Position numbers and translations under genes: made by a program | Shown here: in pieces, positions 12,652-25,300 of the stretch | Position numbering within the stretch: position 1 is the first letter of the stretch | Layout: each line of letters starts with the position of its first letter | From: Pelodera strongyloides | Taxonomy: Eukaryota > Nematoda > Chromadorea > Rhabditida > Rhabditidae | Length of the DNA stretch: 64,000 nt | Assembly: GCA_036852015.1 (NCBI GenBank) | Contig: JAANDG010000267.1 | Span: forward strand, 124,150-188,149 | Direction: 5' to 3' | Notes under the pieces: generated by a model | Databases searched by the model: none | Seen by the model: only the letters and a program-made list of their open reading frames with translations | Told to the model about the DNA's origin: nothing

Positions 12652-14003
12652 GTCTCTGAAACCTTTTACTTCGGTATCATATAGCGAAATACCGGTCATT
12701 TTTTGAAACGCATAGTGGACATTTTGAATACTTATGTTTTTATGCTCTCGAAAAGTTCTCGAATTTAGCTCGATTTTTTACTCTAATTTATATCCATTTG
12801 CATAAGCTGCATAAGAATGCTGGTGTAGATGTGTTTCAAAAAGCGGCCGGTATTTCGCTTTAATACTTATACCTTATACCGTACTCTACAGGTTCGATGT
12901 GTGCCGCGAAGTAAACGCCGCAGACCTTTTCCGACATGAGGTTCGCGCGGACAGTCAAAGGGTGAAAGTGTGCAGTTGCTTGGGAGACAGGTACTTTTTA
13001 TTCTGTTTACTTTCTGGTTTAGGCGAATCAACATATGAACTTCAAATGCTAGAAAATTCTTAAAGCGAAATACCAGCCGGTTTGGGTTTTTTTTTCAGCA
13101 AAAATAGTTTGAAAAAAGTTATGAACAAAAATTAACATAAAAACACGAACAAATAAGTGCATCTTGCATAAAAATGTTCTCAAACAACCATTTTTTGCGA
13201 TTTTGTTTGAGAAAATTCACTTTCCGCGATTTGCCGATTTTAATACTAGCAGAATCGAGAGATGGCGTTTTCAAATGATCACACACTCTGCAGAATCCAA
13301 ATGACGAAATGTTGACAAAATATTTTGAATTTGGCTAGAGTTATGGGGTCTCGATGTATGGCAAGAATTGCCGGATTTTGCTTCCAAGTATGGCTTTAAT
13401 TACCGTAGATTGGCACTACACGAGAACAACTACAGACCGCCAAAAAATGGTCCCGCGGCGTTCGCCACAGGACTATTTTTTGGGAGCATGCATAAACTGT
13501 GCATTTTCGCCTCCTGTATATTATCAATGGTGCATTTTCTAACTTTCAAAGGTGTATGCAAAATCGTACACGAGATGCAATTTGATACTTGGAAGCAAAA
13601 TGCGCTGTTTTTGCCATACATCGAGACCCCATAAAAGTCCAAAAACACACGGTTTCAAAACGGTGGTCAACGCACGGTTGTTTACTCCTCCTCTTTTTGT
13701 ATTTTTTGTTGAGACCGACCGCCAATTCGCTTTACAGCAATAACGGCCAGTTTTTGAAACTAATGTCAGAAAAACGGCGGTTATACCGCTTTACAGGATG
13801 ACAACTGAAATTGCTAAACACTCTGAAAAATAACAAAAAAACTAACATTGTTTGCATTTGTTTTCCCATAATTAATTTTCGACTTCGTTATACAAAATAT
13901 GCAATAAATTGTTTTTAGGTGTAACGGTGCGATGGCCTCTGCAGCCGCTTCGTCTATATTGATAGCTTTGATGGTGCTACCATTTTTACACCCAGCTCGG
14001 TAG
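10301..14003 (+). CDS. GPI-anchored Ly6/uPAR-like protein (ODR-2/quiver type), six exons, complete
   Basis: Exons 10301-10355, 10696-10771, 11657-11778, 12195-12288, 12892-12990 and 13919-14003 total 531 nt, exactly 176 codons plus TAG, and every junction is in phase. Residues 1-18 are a signal peptide (MLLRLIAALFCMPALITA). The mature part starts a Ly6 fold with CYSCMS (27-32), continues through FTDQCDEP, VACRTICL and MRGCAL, and closes with the family hallmark CSCLGDRCN, which ends at about residue 152. A hydrophobic tail (SSILIALMVLPFLH) follows, as expected for GPI attachment after a small residue next to the CN motif. Such proteins sit on the outer membrane; nematode ODR-2/HOT and fly quiver modulate neuronal excitability and receptors. 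Donors of exons 2 and 4 read AG/GCAAGA and AG/GCTAGT, i.e. GC instead of GT. Introns 2, 4 and 5 carry palindromic transposons. The Ly6 class is clear; the exact orthologue is not. Confidence 0.88.
11044..11474. mobile_element. TTAA-flanked palindromic MITE, family C, copy 2
   Basis: The ends are TTAA-AGGATCGCAGCCACTAC and GTGACTGCCTTCC-TTTAA, with the same CTCAGGGAGAGAAATC-type arm block as the copy at 6093-6531. It lies in intron 2 of the Ly6 gene. Its right TTAA (11471-11474) is also the left TTAA of the next element. Confidence 0.8.
11471..11642. mobile_element. 180-bp TTAA palindrome (family D) in Ly6 intron 2
   Basis: TTAA-AGCGAAATACCGGTCGCTTTT is mirrored by CAAAAACCGGCTGGTATTTCGC-TTTAA around an ATGCAAAT-containing centre. 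The element ends 14 nt before exon 3 of the Ly6 gene begins at 11657, so its last bases form part of the acceptor's upstream sequence. Confidence 0.85.
12598..12650. repeat. (TG)n microsatellite
   Basis: About 25 TG units in intron 4 of the Ly6 gene. They follow a GC-rich stretch (12,400-12,570) whose open frames lack splice support. Confidence 0.95.
12681..12862. mobile_element. 180-bp TTAA palindrome (family D) in Ly6 intron 4
   Basis: AGCGAAATACCGGTCATTTTTTG is mirrored by CGGCCGGTATTTCGC-TTTAA, with the centre CATTTGCATAAGCTGCATA. The left TTAA has decayed to CATATAGC. It ends 29 nt before exon 5 (12892). Confidence 0.85.
13063..13798. mobile_element. Composite palindrome in Ly6 intron 5 with nested inverted repeat
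   Basis: The outer ends are TTAA-AGCGAAATACCAGCCGG (left) and CGGCGGTTATACCGCTTTA (right). Inside, 13345-13634 is a second inverted repeat: GGGGTCTCGATGTATGGCAA and its complement TTGCCATACATCGAGACCCC, with CTTCCAAGTAT/ATACTTGGAAG next to them. The simplest reading is one element inserted into another. The open frames here are mirror images of the arms, not genes. Confidence 0.6.
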
Positions 14004-14307
14004 CATTAGTATAGCTGTGATATAATTTATTCAGATGTAATACTTACAGTATTCTAATATGTACACCGTGCACATGTTAGTATTATGTCCGCATACTACA
14101 GTAACAGTTGTACAATGCCAGTAAAACACTAGTATACTATACTAGGAACAATTACTCTCATTAATCAGCATTGTATTCAGTATGATAAATTTTACCTAAG
14201 TGATAACTTGTAAGTTTTGTGCCAAATATTCACCCGCCGCCCAGTGATCGTCTTTTCTAGTCCATTTTTATTTATTTATAAATTTCCTTTGTGAATATTT
14301 TATGAAT

Positions 14308-14313
14308 AATAAA
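14308..14313 (+). terminator. Poly(A) signal of the Ly6 gene
   Basis: AATAAA lies 305 nt after the stop codon at 14001-14003. The intervening AT-rich sequence shows no other gene and is the probable 3' UTR. Confidence 0.45.
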
Positions 14314-17202
14314 TTATTGCGTCATTTTTTTCTAAACGTCTTTTTTATCTTGAGAAATGTTGTTACGTGGATGTCACACAACAAAATTTGGATGGTGATG
14401 GCGAAACTCTGGCGTGAAAATTAGCGCGGCGAAAGGTAGGCGATGAGCTATGAGCGGCGACTTTGCAAAAATGATGTAGAACGAGACTTGGCACTCTACA
14501 GGCTGCCTTGTGTTCACGTGAATCAGGTGAGAGCCTCACTAAGACTTTGCGAGGTGCGCGGCGAAAGGTTGGCACACCTTATTTTTTCGTCTGCGTTCCA
14601 CGTTGAAGACGGGCACAGACGGCTCCATCTCACTTTCGTATTTACTTTAGTCCTTTATTTAGTGCCAAGCTTCATTTTTGACCGAAGTATGTGTATGGAT
14701 GTACTTATAGCTACGGCAATAAGTGAAACAATTGAAATGCTAGAAATAACATAAACCCCACTAATAAATATTATTTATTAAAAAAACAACGCACATGCAA
14801 TAAAAAGAGCAGGAAAAAAATCATAATAACAGTGTAGCTGATTAGACAAAGTTACTGGTGGATTTTTGATCGTAGTTTCGAAAATTTATTCAAATTGTAC
14901 AATAAATTTCAGGGAGTGCACAGTTTTTTTTAGTCAGTGTTATACACTGAATGTGGTGCGGACGACGGCTTTCTGTAAAAATTTTGACCAAATTCTAAAA
15001 TACAATTAGTACAGGTACCGTAGTTGATCCACGGTAGTCCAAACTCTGTAGTAAAGTGTAATACGTCTAGGAATGCCTCAAAAGGTCTTTTTGATCTGCA
15101 ATCGATCTTTTTGATCTACAAAAAGCCGTCGTCGCTAACGTAAACCTCCATCTATGATGGTCGAACCTCCTAAGATATACGTAGGAAGATATAGGTAACG
15201 TTGTTCATAAAATAGCCGATACACGAACACAATACTGCACAAACACATACACATAAAAACACCAGGCGGGAATACACCGGAGCTAGAAACACGCATGGTC
15301 ACGGGCCGGGATCGAACCATCGAAGCATTAGTGTCGACGGCGAAACTTCGCACTGAACCACCCATGACCGAGTGTGCGTCAACGAACAAATCGAAAGACT
15401 GGTGAGCCTGCAGGGTCTTTTGAGAGAAAGAAAGAGAAAATTTAGAGAGAAAACATATAAATACTGTAGTTTAGAGGAAATATAGCAAGAAAGGAGCATA
15501 TACCGTAAAACTATACGTAATAAAGAGCACTGGAAATATTAGTACCCTGCAAGGCTATCGAATCCAAGTTTTTGCGCGGTTTTTCTACAGAATTATAAAA
15601 AAAAACGAAAATAAAAGTAACTGGAACAATAAACTGTAACAAAGTTTGTTTTTGACCGGTCGATTTCGCTACACCGAGTTTTAAAGCGGTACGGCACGTG
15701 GTTTCTGACCATTCCGTGCCTTTTCGGCACAGACGAGTACCACACCTCTATCGCAAAATCGACCGTCACACAAAGAAATAATACGAGAAACGGTGACCTA
15801 TGCAACAACAGTGAAATCCGGAAAAAGAAATACAAACGTGCTATACCCATGTGTTAGGGAACATGTTCATAAAATACAAAATAAAACTTAACAAAAAAAA
15901 GACGTCTAGAAAAATCGAAAGCGGTACATAATTTGTAAAAAATATATATAAAAGATATATCGTTCAGGCAACAAGGTTTGAAAATTTGTTTTGAAGATCT
16001 ATGATCCAACGGTTAGAAAATCAATATCGATGCATACAAATTTAGAATAATAGAGAGAAAAACAGGGTACATAATTAGCGTGCTAGGAAGGAGTTGGGCA
16101 CATTTACCCAAATCCTCAAAAAATCGATCGATAGTGCGAGAAAAAAAATCAATAAATCAATAAAAAATGCATAATCCCGTGTGCGCAACGTATATTTTAC
16201 TGGGCGTGTTTGCTTGTGCTACAATGGGCCATACGGTCCCCTGGGGGCCGGGGAAAGATCTTCGGGACAAGAAAACAAAAACTAGAAGAAGCAAACGATA
16301 AATCGATAAATCGATAATTTGTATCTAGGCTAAAATGACTCGTAACCTGGGCGCGGTGAGTGAGGGTTGAAGCGGAATGGCACATGGTATCTTTCAAAAC
16401 CACGTGTCACATCGCTTTAAATACTGGTCTTGAAGCATATGTTTCACAAGCCGCGTGCCACATCGCTTTAAATACAACATGTTCAACTTACATTCACAGA
16501 CACGTCCAGGCTACGAGGTGAGAAAGATAACTGGGAGTTAAGAAGCAACTAGGAGCGGGGGGCAGGGGTGCTAGGCAGGTATATGCAAATTGCTAACTCT
16601 GTCGTTTTGTACTAGAGTAGGATATCAAATTACGGTAAATTACTGTATAAAGGGGCGCAGGCACTGCCATATTCTCTACTGTTACACTGTTGTTATGCCG
16701 AAGCGTTGGGGGGGGTTAAGAAGTCTTTTCCAATATGAAACATTGCAAACCAGGGTACCAAGATTGGCCTAACAATAAGCCCAAGCCTAAGCCTAAATGT
16801 AAGCTTAAAACTAAGATCCCGCAACAACAGCGTAACTGCAACTAGCAAATATATACCGGGGAATAGATTCATACAAAAGCAACCGGGAACCAAGTCAAGT
16901 TACTGTAATCTATACAGTATTTAATCAAATCGCCTGGGTTACGGTACATACTGCTAACTAATCAGTAATCAATATATCCCAGAAACCTGACTTGGTAATT
17001 GACTTCTAAATGCCTCCGGGGCAAGTTAGTTAATTCAAAGGTGTATGTGGCAAGCCCTCTATCAATTGGTATATAGCAAGATCGGTCAGGGGTCCCAGCA
17101 AGAAATAGCTACGGTATCATCTAACTTCAGTATATGTGCTAAGGTCCTACAGTATGAAGCTAGGAGCCCTGACGCCGAAAAAACCTTAATTTCATATCCT
17201 GA
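14314..17202. other. Gap between the Ly6 gene and lin-29
   Basis: No gene is supported. The stretch contains GC-rich direct repeats of GCGCGGCGAAAGGT (about 14,430 and 14,558), one tRNA-headed SINE, fragments carrying CACGTGTCACATCGC-TTTAA ends (16.37-16.48 kb) and a telomere-like tract (16,772-16,800). The 3' UTR of lin-29 must lie in its right part. Confidence 0.5.
15120..15369 (-). mobile_element. SINE with tRNA-Ile(AAT)-like head
   Basis: Minus-strand 15369 to 15297 is exactly 73 nt and can start and end with a 7-bp acceptor stem (GGTCATG/CGTGACC, one G-T pair). It has an A-box-like TGGTTCAGTGCG, a loop reading CTAATGC (anticodon AAT) and a B-box GGTTCGATCCC. The D and T stems are imperfect, so this is a tRNA-derived SINE head or pseudogene, not a working tRNA. 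The body appears to run on to about 15,120. Confidence 0.5.
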
Positions 17203-18143
17203 CTAGTAGGACGTGGGCTTCATCGGGTTGATTATATTCGAGCCAAATTGTTGATGGGTAGCTGCACCGGCGGTAGCTGTAGCGCCTTGTTGAGTGTATC
17301 TCTGGATATTCTCCAAGGGCGTGATCATGTTGAAGCTTAAAAGAAAACAAATCATACCACTTACGTCACTTGGGATTGTGCTTATTCCTTGGCTTTAGCA
17401 AGCTTACTTAGCGCCAAAACGTATAGTTTGCCGGCCTTCTATTTAGTCATCGTCATGCCATAGTCGTGCTCAACACTCTTGCGCAGGCTTATAGTAACGC
17501 GGCATTTTTGTGCCAATTTCTCAACCGCGCGACAAATTCGCGTCAAGTTCTCGCCGCGCACCACACGCGGCACGTTCAGTCTCGTAATATGTTGTATCCT
17601 CACCCAGCCGTCGGCCGTTCCGTCGCCTGCGCCTTCGTCGTCGAGAAGTTCTGATAGTCGAAGTAACGATTGTTGCGGAAGTTGAGAAGGTGCTGGAAGG
17701 CGGCGATGTCCGTGCTGCAAAACGTTCGTTGATGACAGGAACCGAACCCTCGATGTGTTCATGTACGCCTACTTACTCACGCACTGCTCCAAGGACCCGC
17801 ATAAAGGGACGGGATCACTAGAAATGTTACGAACCTGTTATTCAACGTGGCCTGTGGATAGCCTCCGGCCGTGTTCTGCGTTTGGTTAGCGGCGGCCATC
17901 ATACTTGCAGCGTTGAAGTTGTCTAAAGAAGTAAAATTAGCAAAAAAAGTTTAAAATTAATTTATATATGTCCACGTTGCAATTCAAAAAGCGATATGTT
18001 TCCGAAAGCTTGCGCCTCACCAACAACTATGAATGAGAAATTTTTTTACCTTATGATTACACCTAGTTTGAATGAGATACTCGCGAATCCTTCTTTATCT
18101 CTCTCTTTCTCTCTCTTCTTTCATCAACCTATGTCCCTCTCTT

Positions 18144-18221
<78 letters not shown>

Positions 18222-19061
18222 TTCCCTCTCTACCCCCTCTCTCTCACTTTGTCTCTCTCTATCACTTATGCAGTTGTCCCTACTGGCCGACGTTTCTTAT
18301 CAGAAGAAGTGAAAATCCCGAACAGACATTAATTCAGTGCATTTATCTGGGTCATTCCTCATTCCCACACTCCAGTGACAGACAACAGTTTGCTGATAAA
18401 CAAACGATCTCGTTTTTTCTCTCTCTTCATCTCTGGCTCTCTCTATCTTATGTATTTAACTCTCTCTCTCTCTCTCTCTCTCTCTGCTTCTCCAAAACGC
18501 CAGACATCTCTGAAAATATTCTCTGCGTACGGTTCTCTTATCTCTCTAATCGACGCTTTACCAGTAAAACTTCTACATGACCAAGTTTGATGAGAAATTG
18601 ATACTCTCACAGTTCGTGCATAGGAATAGTTCGGCTAGTGTACTATAAGAAGAAAAGTTTTTTTCCGAATCGGCCCCTTCCCGGTTTAGCTGAACAGAAA
18701 CGAAGAATACCGGCGAATCGTTTCACAGTCACAGAAAAAAAGGTGAAAGATGACACTGCGAGATGGTACGGGATGTGGAGATAACAGAGAAGCTAGAGAG
18801 AGACAGAGAGAGAGGACATGATAGAGAGAGACTGCGTCCGTCGGAATCTAAGTAAAGGAGGTACTACACTCCGGAGGAGAGTGAGAGGGAATAGAGAGAC
18901 GGAAAATAACTAAAAGAACGCATGGTGCTTATATGGTTCAGACTACCAGAGCAACAGAAAAACCATCGACGCGCGGCGTGTTCAATTATCGTCGGAGACA
19001 CACGGTCAATAAGGTACTGTAGGCACGCGAACGCAGGATAGAAAGATGGCCAAAAGTGATT

Positions 19062-19098
<37 letters not shown>

Positions 19099-19361
19099 GA
19101 ACGGTATGAGACTGAGCAGAGAGCAAGAGAATGAGACAGAGGGAGAGGAAATAAGGGACAGAGAAAGAAAGAGATGGGTAGACAGAGCGAAATGATATAA
19201 GTAGGCCGACAAGAAATAAAAAGCTAGAGCGGCGGAGCATAAATTGCTCCTCAACATATATGATCAAGAACGTTACTCTTTATGTGAATTCGAGAACAGA
19301 ACGGATGCATTATACACTTTTATGCATACTCCAACATCTCTCACTCTTTTCCACATCGCTT

Positions 19362-19397
<36 letters not shown>

Positions 19398-22300
19398 CCT
19401 CTCTCTTGTAAACTCACTGGGGAAAGCTAGCGGGTGTGCGGCGTTGTTCGGGTCCTCAGGCATCGTCGTGGGCAGTTGTGCATTCCAAGCCGCATTCAGA
19501 TCCAGGGTTTCGGTTCCGTACGTTTCACTAAAAATAGATCTAGTACACCATATTCGCAACATCCTAAAAGCATCTTTGAAAATAATCCCATTCTAGGAAA
19601 GCTTAGTAACACGCTAGCATCACATTAACAATTATATCGAAAAAGTACTAAATAATAATGTACCTAGTATCACATGAGCATGATACTACATGTAGTATCA
19701 TACTAATACGATTCTCAACATTTTCCCTTCACTATGCTACGTCCAAGCTACGGTACCTTCCAGGGAAACGCATTCCTCGCGTGCGGTCCGCGTGCTTTGT
19801 CATGTGCTTCTGCAGATACGTGGACTGTGTGTAGGATTTGCCACAGAATGGGCAGATGTGCACCTGGAATTATCGATTGATTTGGTAAATTAAAGCGGAT
19901 TGTCACGTGGTCTAGCAATGTACACCGACAGTGAAGTCAAGCTTGTGCCGAAGATTACAGAATGGAACAAATCTACATACTATAGCTGGGAATGCAGTAC
20001 CCAGTATACGTTTCACAAACCATGTGCCCTATCGCTGCAAGCAAACAGTGAAATAATGGGAACATACAACGATTCTAGGTTAGTATCATGAAAGATGAAA
20101 AACTAAATCTGGTGAAATGAAAGTTCTACTTACCTTCAAATGTTTGCTCTCCTTGTGCTTTGGAATATGATCCAACAGCGATTGTTCATCAGAGAAACAC
20201 TTGTAACAACTGAAAAACAAACAAACAAATAAATAAATATAAGACCGTAGCGCCTGCACAAGCCATATTCATTTTTTTCGCACTTGTATTTGGGCAAGGG
20301 CTAATTGCTAATTCGTTATTCATGGTTTATTTTTGTGGTGCTAATTCATGTATGTATTCTGTATTCATGTACCAGTGTTAACACATCGTCTCTCTTTCAA
20401 AAAGCCCAAAAAACAGTTGACATTGCTTTACATAAACATACGCCCACAATAAATTTTTCAATAACCAATCATATTTTTATATTTATACCAGTCGGCTCAC
20501 GCCTCCTGAGGCGACTTACGTGGAAATATGATTAGTTTAGCATGGGCATACTTATGTCGAAAAGTTGCCTTTCCGTAACGCCCATCGGTATGCAAATTAC
20601 GCTACAGTTACTCTTTTATATAATAAGATTCTCAATGTTTACAAAGGATCACCTGTTACATTTAAAAGGTTTGTCTGTCTGATGACATCTTGAGTGTGAC
20701 TGCAGATTGGACAACTGCGAAAACGCCTTCTCACAACCCTAAAAATTGAATTCTAAAAAAAATTGCCCCAGAAATTAAAATCAACATTTTATCGATTGAT
20801 TATCGATTAACTTTGAAGAAAGCAAATGATTTTATTCTACATTGGTAAATGATCTATCGGGTAAAAGTTAAAAGGATTGAAAAATGTTCAAGAATTGGAA
20901 CTTTGCCAGGAACCTACAGTAATCAACAATTCCGTGAAGTAGAATGCACCCTACCTGATACTTGCACTTGTACGGCTTCTCACCAGTGTGTGTCCTGATG
21001 TGCTGTTGCAGGTGCGAGAGTTGGGTGAACTAAAAAAATCGATAATTTAAAAATCAATAAATGTACCTGATCAATTAATCGACTACAAGCAGTACCTCAT
21101 TGGAGTTTCATACCGCACGGGGTTATTGCGCTTTATACATTCAAATCGGTGAGCAAAAAATAAATTCTAAAAACATCCAGTTTTTAGTTTGTCGGTAAAA
21201 CGTAAAACTCCTTCGAATCTCTTTCTATACTGTTTGTAAAATATTATAAAGGCGCGAGTCATTTTTTGGCGCATATTTTAATTTTCATAAATGTAGTATA
21301 CTGTATACATTATCACAGTTTGTATCTCAATCTCCTATCAGGCTAATCAGACCCTCGATTACTGTAAAATTACACTTCGTGCCTCTATTCTTACTGTAAT
21401 AATCGGTTAAATCATGGTTTGAACCTAAAATCCGTCACTTACAGAAAAATTGAACCCTTTGGGATTTCTTTTTCTTACTATAATTACCCATCTAAACGTC
21501 TCAGTTGTGGATTGAAAAACGTAAGACTACTGTTGATTTTGTATCATAGCGCACGCAATTCCAAATAGCTGTGTGTAGTTTAGGGAGATAGCTAATGAGC
21601 ACCTTTGATACAGTATACAGGACAAGTTTGAAAAGGTTTTCAACATTCCCTGTGCTCTCCAACTATCGCACTGTATCTCTCTCTAGTCCCTCGACTACAG
21701 TACTCATAAAAAACGATTTGAAGGAGCCGGAATGTAAAATAGGAATCTGGTCTCTCCCTCAAACCCAAGGACGAACATATGGCGTAGTAAAACGAAGAAA
21801 AAAAACGCGAACGAAGGAGAACGCTAAGGAAAGAAGCCGCTACACACATTAGTCTTTCTTACAAACGTTAGGAAAGGATTTTGAAATTCAATGGGAATTT
21901 GGGGGAGCCTAAGAATATCCTGTTATCTGACAGCTTACAAAATGATGATGTTTATTAAACCCAAAATTACGGTATTTTTAACCAGGTAGTGTAATCCCCT
22001 TTAAAATTTCCAATTAGTGTGATAAAATTTTATTTATTTTATCGCTACGGCCGGCCAAACGCCCAATGCCATCGGAAAATTGGTCATAACATAAATACTA
22101 CGAATATAGAAGTCCATAGGACTGAAGAATCGCTGCTCCTATGCAAATTTCGGGAATCAAGAGCGATTACAGTACGACATAAATAGAGCGGAATATATTC
22201 AAGTTTACCATGGTAAGGAATACAAAAGCCTTGGTGTGCTAATTCATGAAGCATGGGGAAAAGGGAAGCCCTTGTTCAGGAAAAGTATTCAAATTCAGAC

Positions 22301-25300
22301 ATCAATATGCAAATTCCTGGATATGATGCAAATTAACCAACCTTCTTTCCACAGTACTGACACGGTCCAAATGGCTTGATCCCCAAATGAATTCTCATAT
22401 GTTGTGACAAGTATGAACTGTTGGCGAACGATTTTATGCACTGAAATTAATTAATTTATCTCCAAAGTCAGGTGGAGTACTCGAACCCCGGATGTGTGAT
22501 TCAGAGTCCCAAGTCTTATCCAGTAGACCAACCTCTTGAATAATTCCAAAGAAAAGTTATCTCTCACTGAAACAAATTCGCTTGAGCTTACTGTCATATT
22601 TTTTTCAATTGGCTTTTTACAGTGTGAAAAGCCTTATCGCACTTTCGCTCCATCTTTTGTGTGTTTATTGCTTACACAATTACTCACAAAATATCAAAGT
22701 ATTGAAATATATTTCGATGTGACAAACAATAAACAAAAAATACATGCTTGAATACGTGCAATATAATTCTAAATATAAACACCAATGCATCTACCTCTTT
22801 ACAAAATAATCATAGGCGGAATTGAATCCTGGATCTGTGATTCAGAGTCCTAAGTCTTATCCACTAGACTATCCAGGTACTTTAAAATCAATCAATACCT
22901 GCGTGCATTTGTACGGCTTTGCTTCTCGCATCTGCATTTGACTGTGTATGGTCTGCAGGTCCGGTTTGGTGTCAAAGCCCTGCAAGTTTAGGGAAAGATC
23001 AATAAATGTTGTCAAACAATTGTTCGATAATATATAAAGTAATATGTTTTATTATTTTTTTCAGAACGAGTCTGGATGAAGGTTTATAAAAAAACTAAGC
23101 GGCGATAGAACCCAATGCAGTAATAAACCAAAATTGCTTTCAAGTCCAAGAGATCAAGAGTTAGAAACATAATTTTTTTTTGCGAAATTCACAAAAACGT
23201 AAGTAATTCCAAACTGAAACCCTAATGCGATAATGTGACAAGGAATTATCCGTGTAACAACTACAGTAAACCACAATACACGTATTCACCACTTATTGTT
23301 TCAACTACGGTAATTTTAGATTATTTTTAATTGCTCTGCCCTTCCGAATAATTATTCTTAAAAGTTCAAACCCTCTAACCTCTACGCGCTTGACGCTCAC
23401 CCAAAGTAATCAATAACAGCTGGCTAGTTACTCCACTTTTTTTCCTTCAAAGAAGTCCAACGCGCCATTGCATTCTACTTTTTACCATAGGTCGCACTAG
23501 ATAGCTCTATCAGTTTATTTCTACGCTGTCAGTTGACGTTTGTCTGTTTTTACGTTGTGCGTTACGCCGCAGTTGTTGGCACAGTGCCAGGAGTTATTTT
23601 CGCCTGTTTTTAGCATATTCTGAATGAGGTTTAGTGCAAAAAAGTGTGTTGGTTCGGGACGACGACCGGGCAAAAAAGAAGTCGGAAAAAGATTTTGGAG
23701 AGCGTCGGACCGGACGAAAAGGGGCCTCGGCCGCTAAGGCAAAAAGACGGTCAATGGTTTCAGAAAAAAGAGTGGGCGTGGCCGGAGGTGACCGACGCCG
23801 AGTCGGTCAGGAAAATAACACACAAAAACGGAGACACAGAGAAGTCCTACTCGGGCGCCAGGTTATGGTAGCCGAGCAGGCATGGTATAGTATATGTGAT
23901 TCTCATTGGCCGATGACCATGCGACACTATGCGGAGCATGTGATGACGTCACTCCCGCTGAGTACTACGGTCGACCACCGGGTAAGACCCTTTTATGGAA
24001 AGATCACCGTTTTTCGAGAGTTTTTTTCCCAAATATGCAGGATGCTTGTGCGATAAGAGAATCAAACATACAGTGACATTTATTAGGGCTGGAAGAGGTT
24101 TTAATTAAAATGTTATGAAAAAGGTATTTTTAGATTATGACATGGCAATAGAAAATGGAGACAATTTATTGCACAAACTTGGCTTAGAACTTCGTCCTTT
24201 TAAGATTCATACATAGTGATCTTGCAATCCATTAGATAAACGTTTGATTCAAGCGTATACTTTTGAATTTCAGATTGTAAAACTAAAACTCCTAACTTGG
24301 TGGAGGACCACAAGCTTGATGTACTTGACTTCCAACATGGCTGCCAAAACCTATGTTCTTTTTAGGCTTCTTAGCATCAGGAATACTAAACCCTTTAAAA
24401 AAAACGCCAAGCAGCTCAACTATAGTTACTTTCAGGTGTTCAACACATGAATCAATGGGAAAAACTTTTTTTTAGCTTCGAGTTGCAACAGGATAGCTCA
24501 TTTCCCGAGAAGCCTCCGCTGTTTCTGCTGTGTTTGTGGGTGTGCAAAAACGCCGCGGAAAAAAGCTGACGCGAGAGGAGAGTATTGATTGAGTCTCAAA
24601 CTAGGAATGGCTCTGAGGTGTATGGGTGATTTTAAAGGTGTATGGATGATTTTAAAGGTGTATGGATGGATTTAAAGGTGTACGGTATGGATGATTTCAA
24701 GGTGTTTATACGAAATTTTATAATCTACCTAATCTATACATCATTCTACATTAATGTTCTCTAATTGCATGCACACTGTGGTCATTGCAGGAAAATTGTT
24801 GAAACAAATAAAATCAATATGTAAAAAGAGGTACTCAAATTTGGTGGAAGTGAAGCCTTTGGATGTTCATTGCGTCCCTAAAACCTAGTTCATTTATTTT
24901 TCTTGCGGTTTGGAGCTACGGGGCTACAGTGTCAATGACGAAGTCAGAGACGCTACGGTATACGCACAAAATTTAGTTCAACTTCGTCACATCATTGTAA
25001 TATAATCGATAAAGAAAACAAACTCACATAAATTAACATAAACACAAAGGAAAGTTGGATACGCTGTGCAGTAAGGTTTCATACGTTAGTTAGCTTGTCT
25101 TTTGTGCAAATTTAACTAAAAGAAGTACGAAACACAATAAACACAAAAGAAAGGTATTGCGAAGGGACATAAATTATTTGCGGCTTTAATTTGCGATGTA
25201 AAAAAAGTCAAAATTCCAAAAAAAATCAATAGTTGCAGCTGTCATAGCTTCCTACGTTCTTTCTCTTCCTACGTCGAAAAAGCATCGAAAAAACCGGGTG

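Noticed and set aside
13354..13801. Several 60-88 codon frames on both strands
   Set aside because: They are mirror-image translations of the inverted-repeat arms of a transposable element.
17996..18580. 194-codon open frame
   Set aside because: It is a Ser/Leu translation of a (CT)n tract inside a lin-29 intron, with no start context or conserved segment.
23634..24056. 140-codon plus-strand open frame in a GC-rich block
   Set aside because: Begins at a non-ATG codon, lies inside a lin-29 intron, and has basic low-complexity content with no recognisable domain. The block may be regulatory instead.
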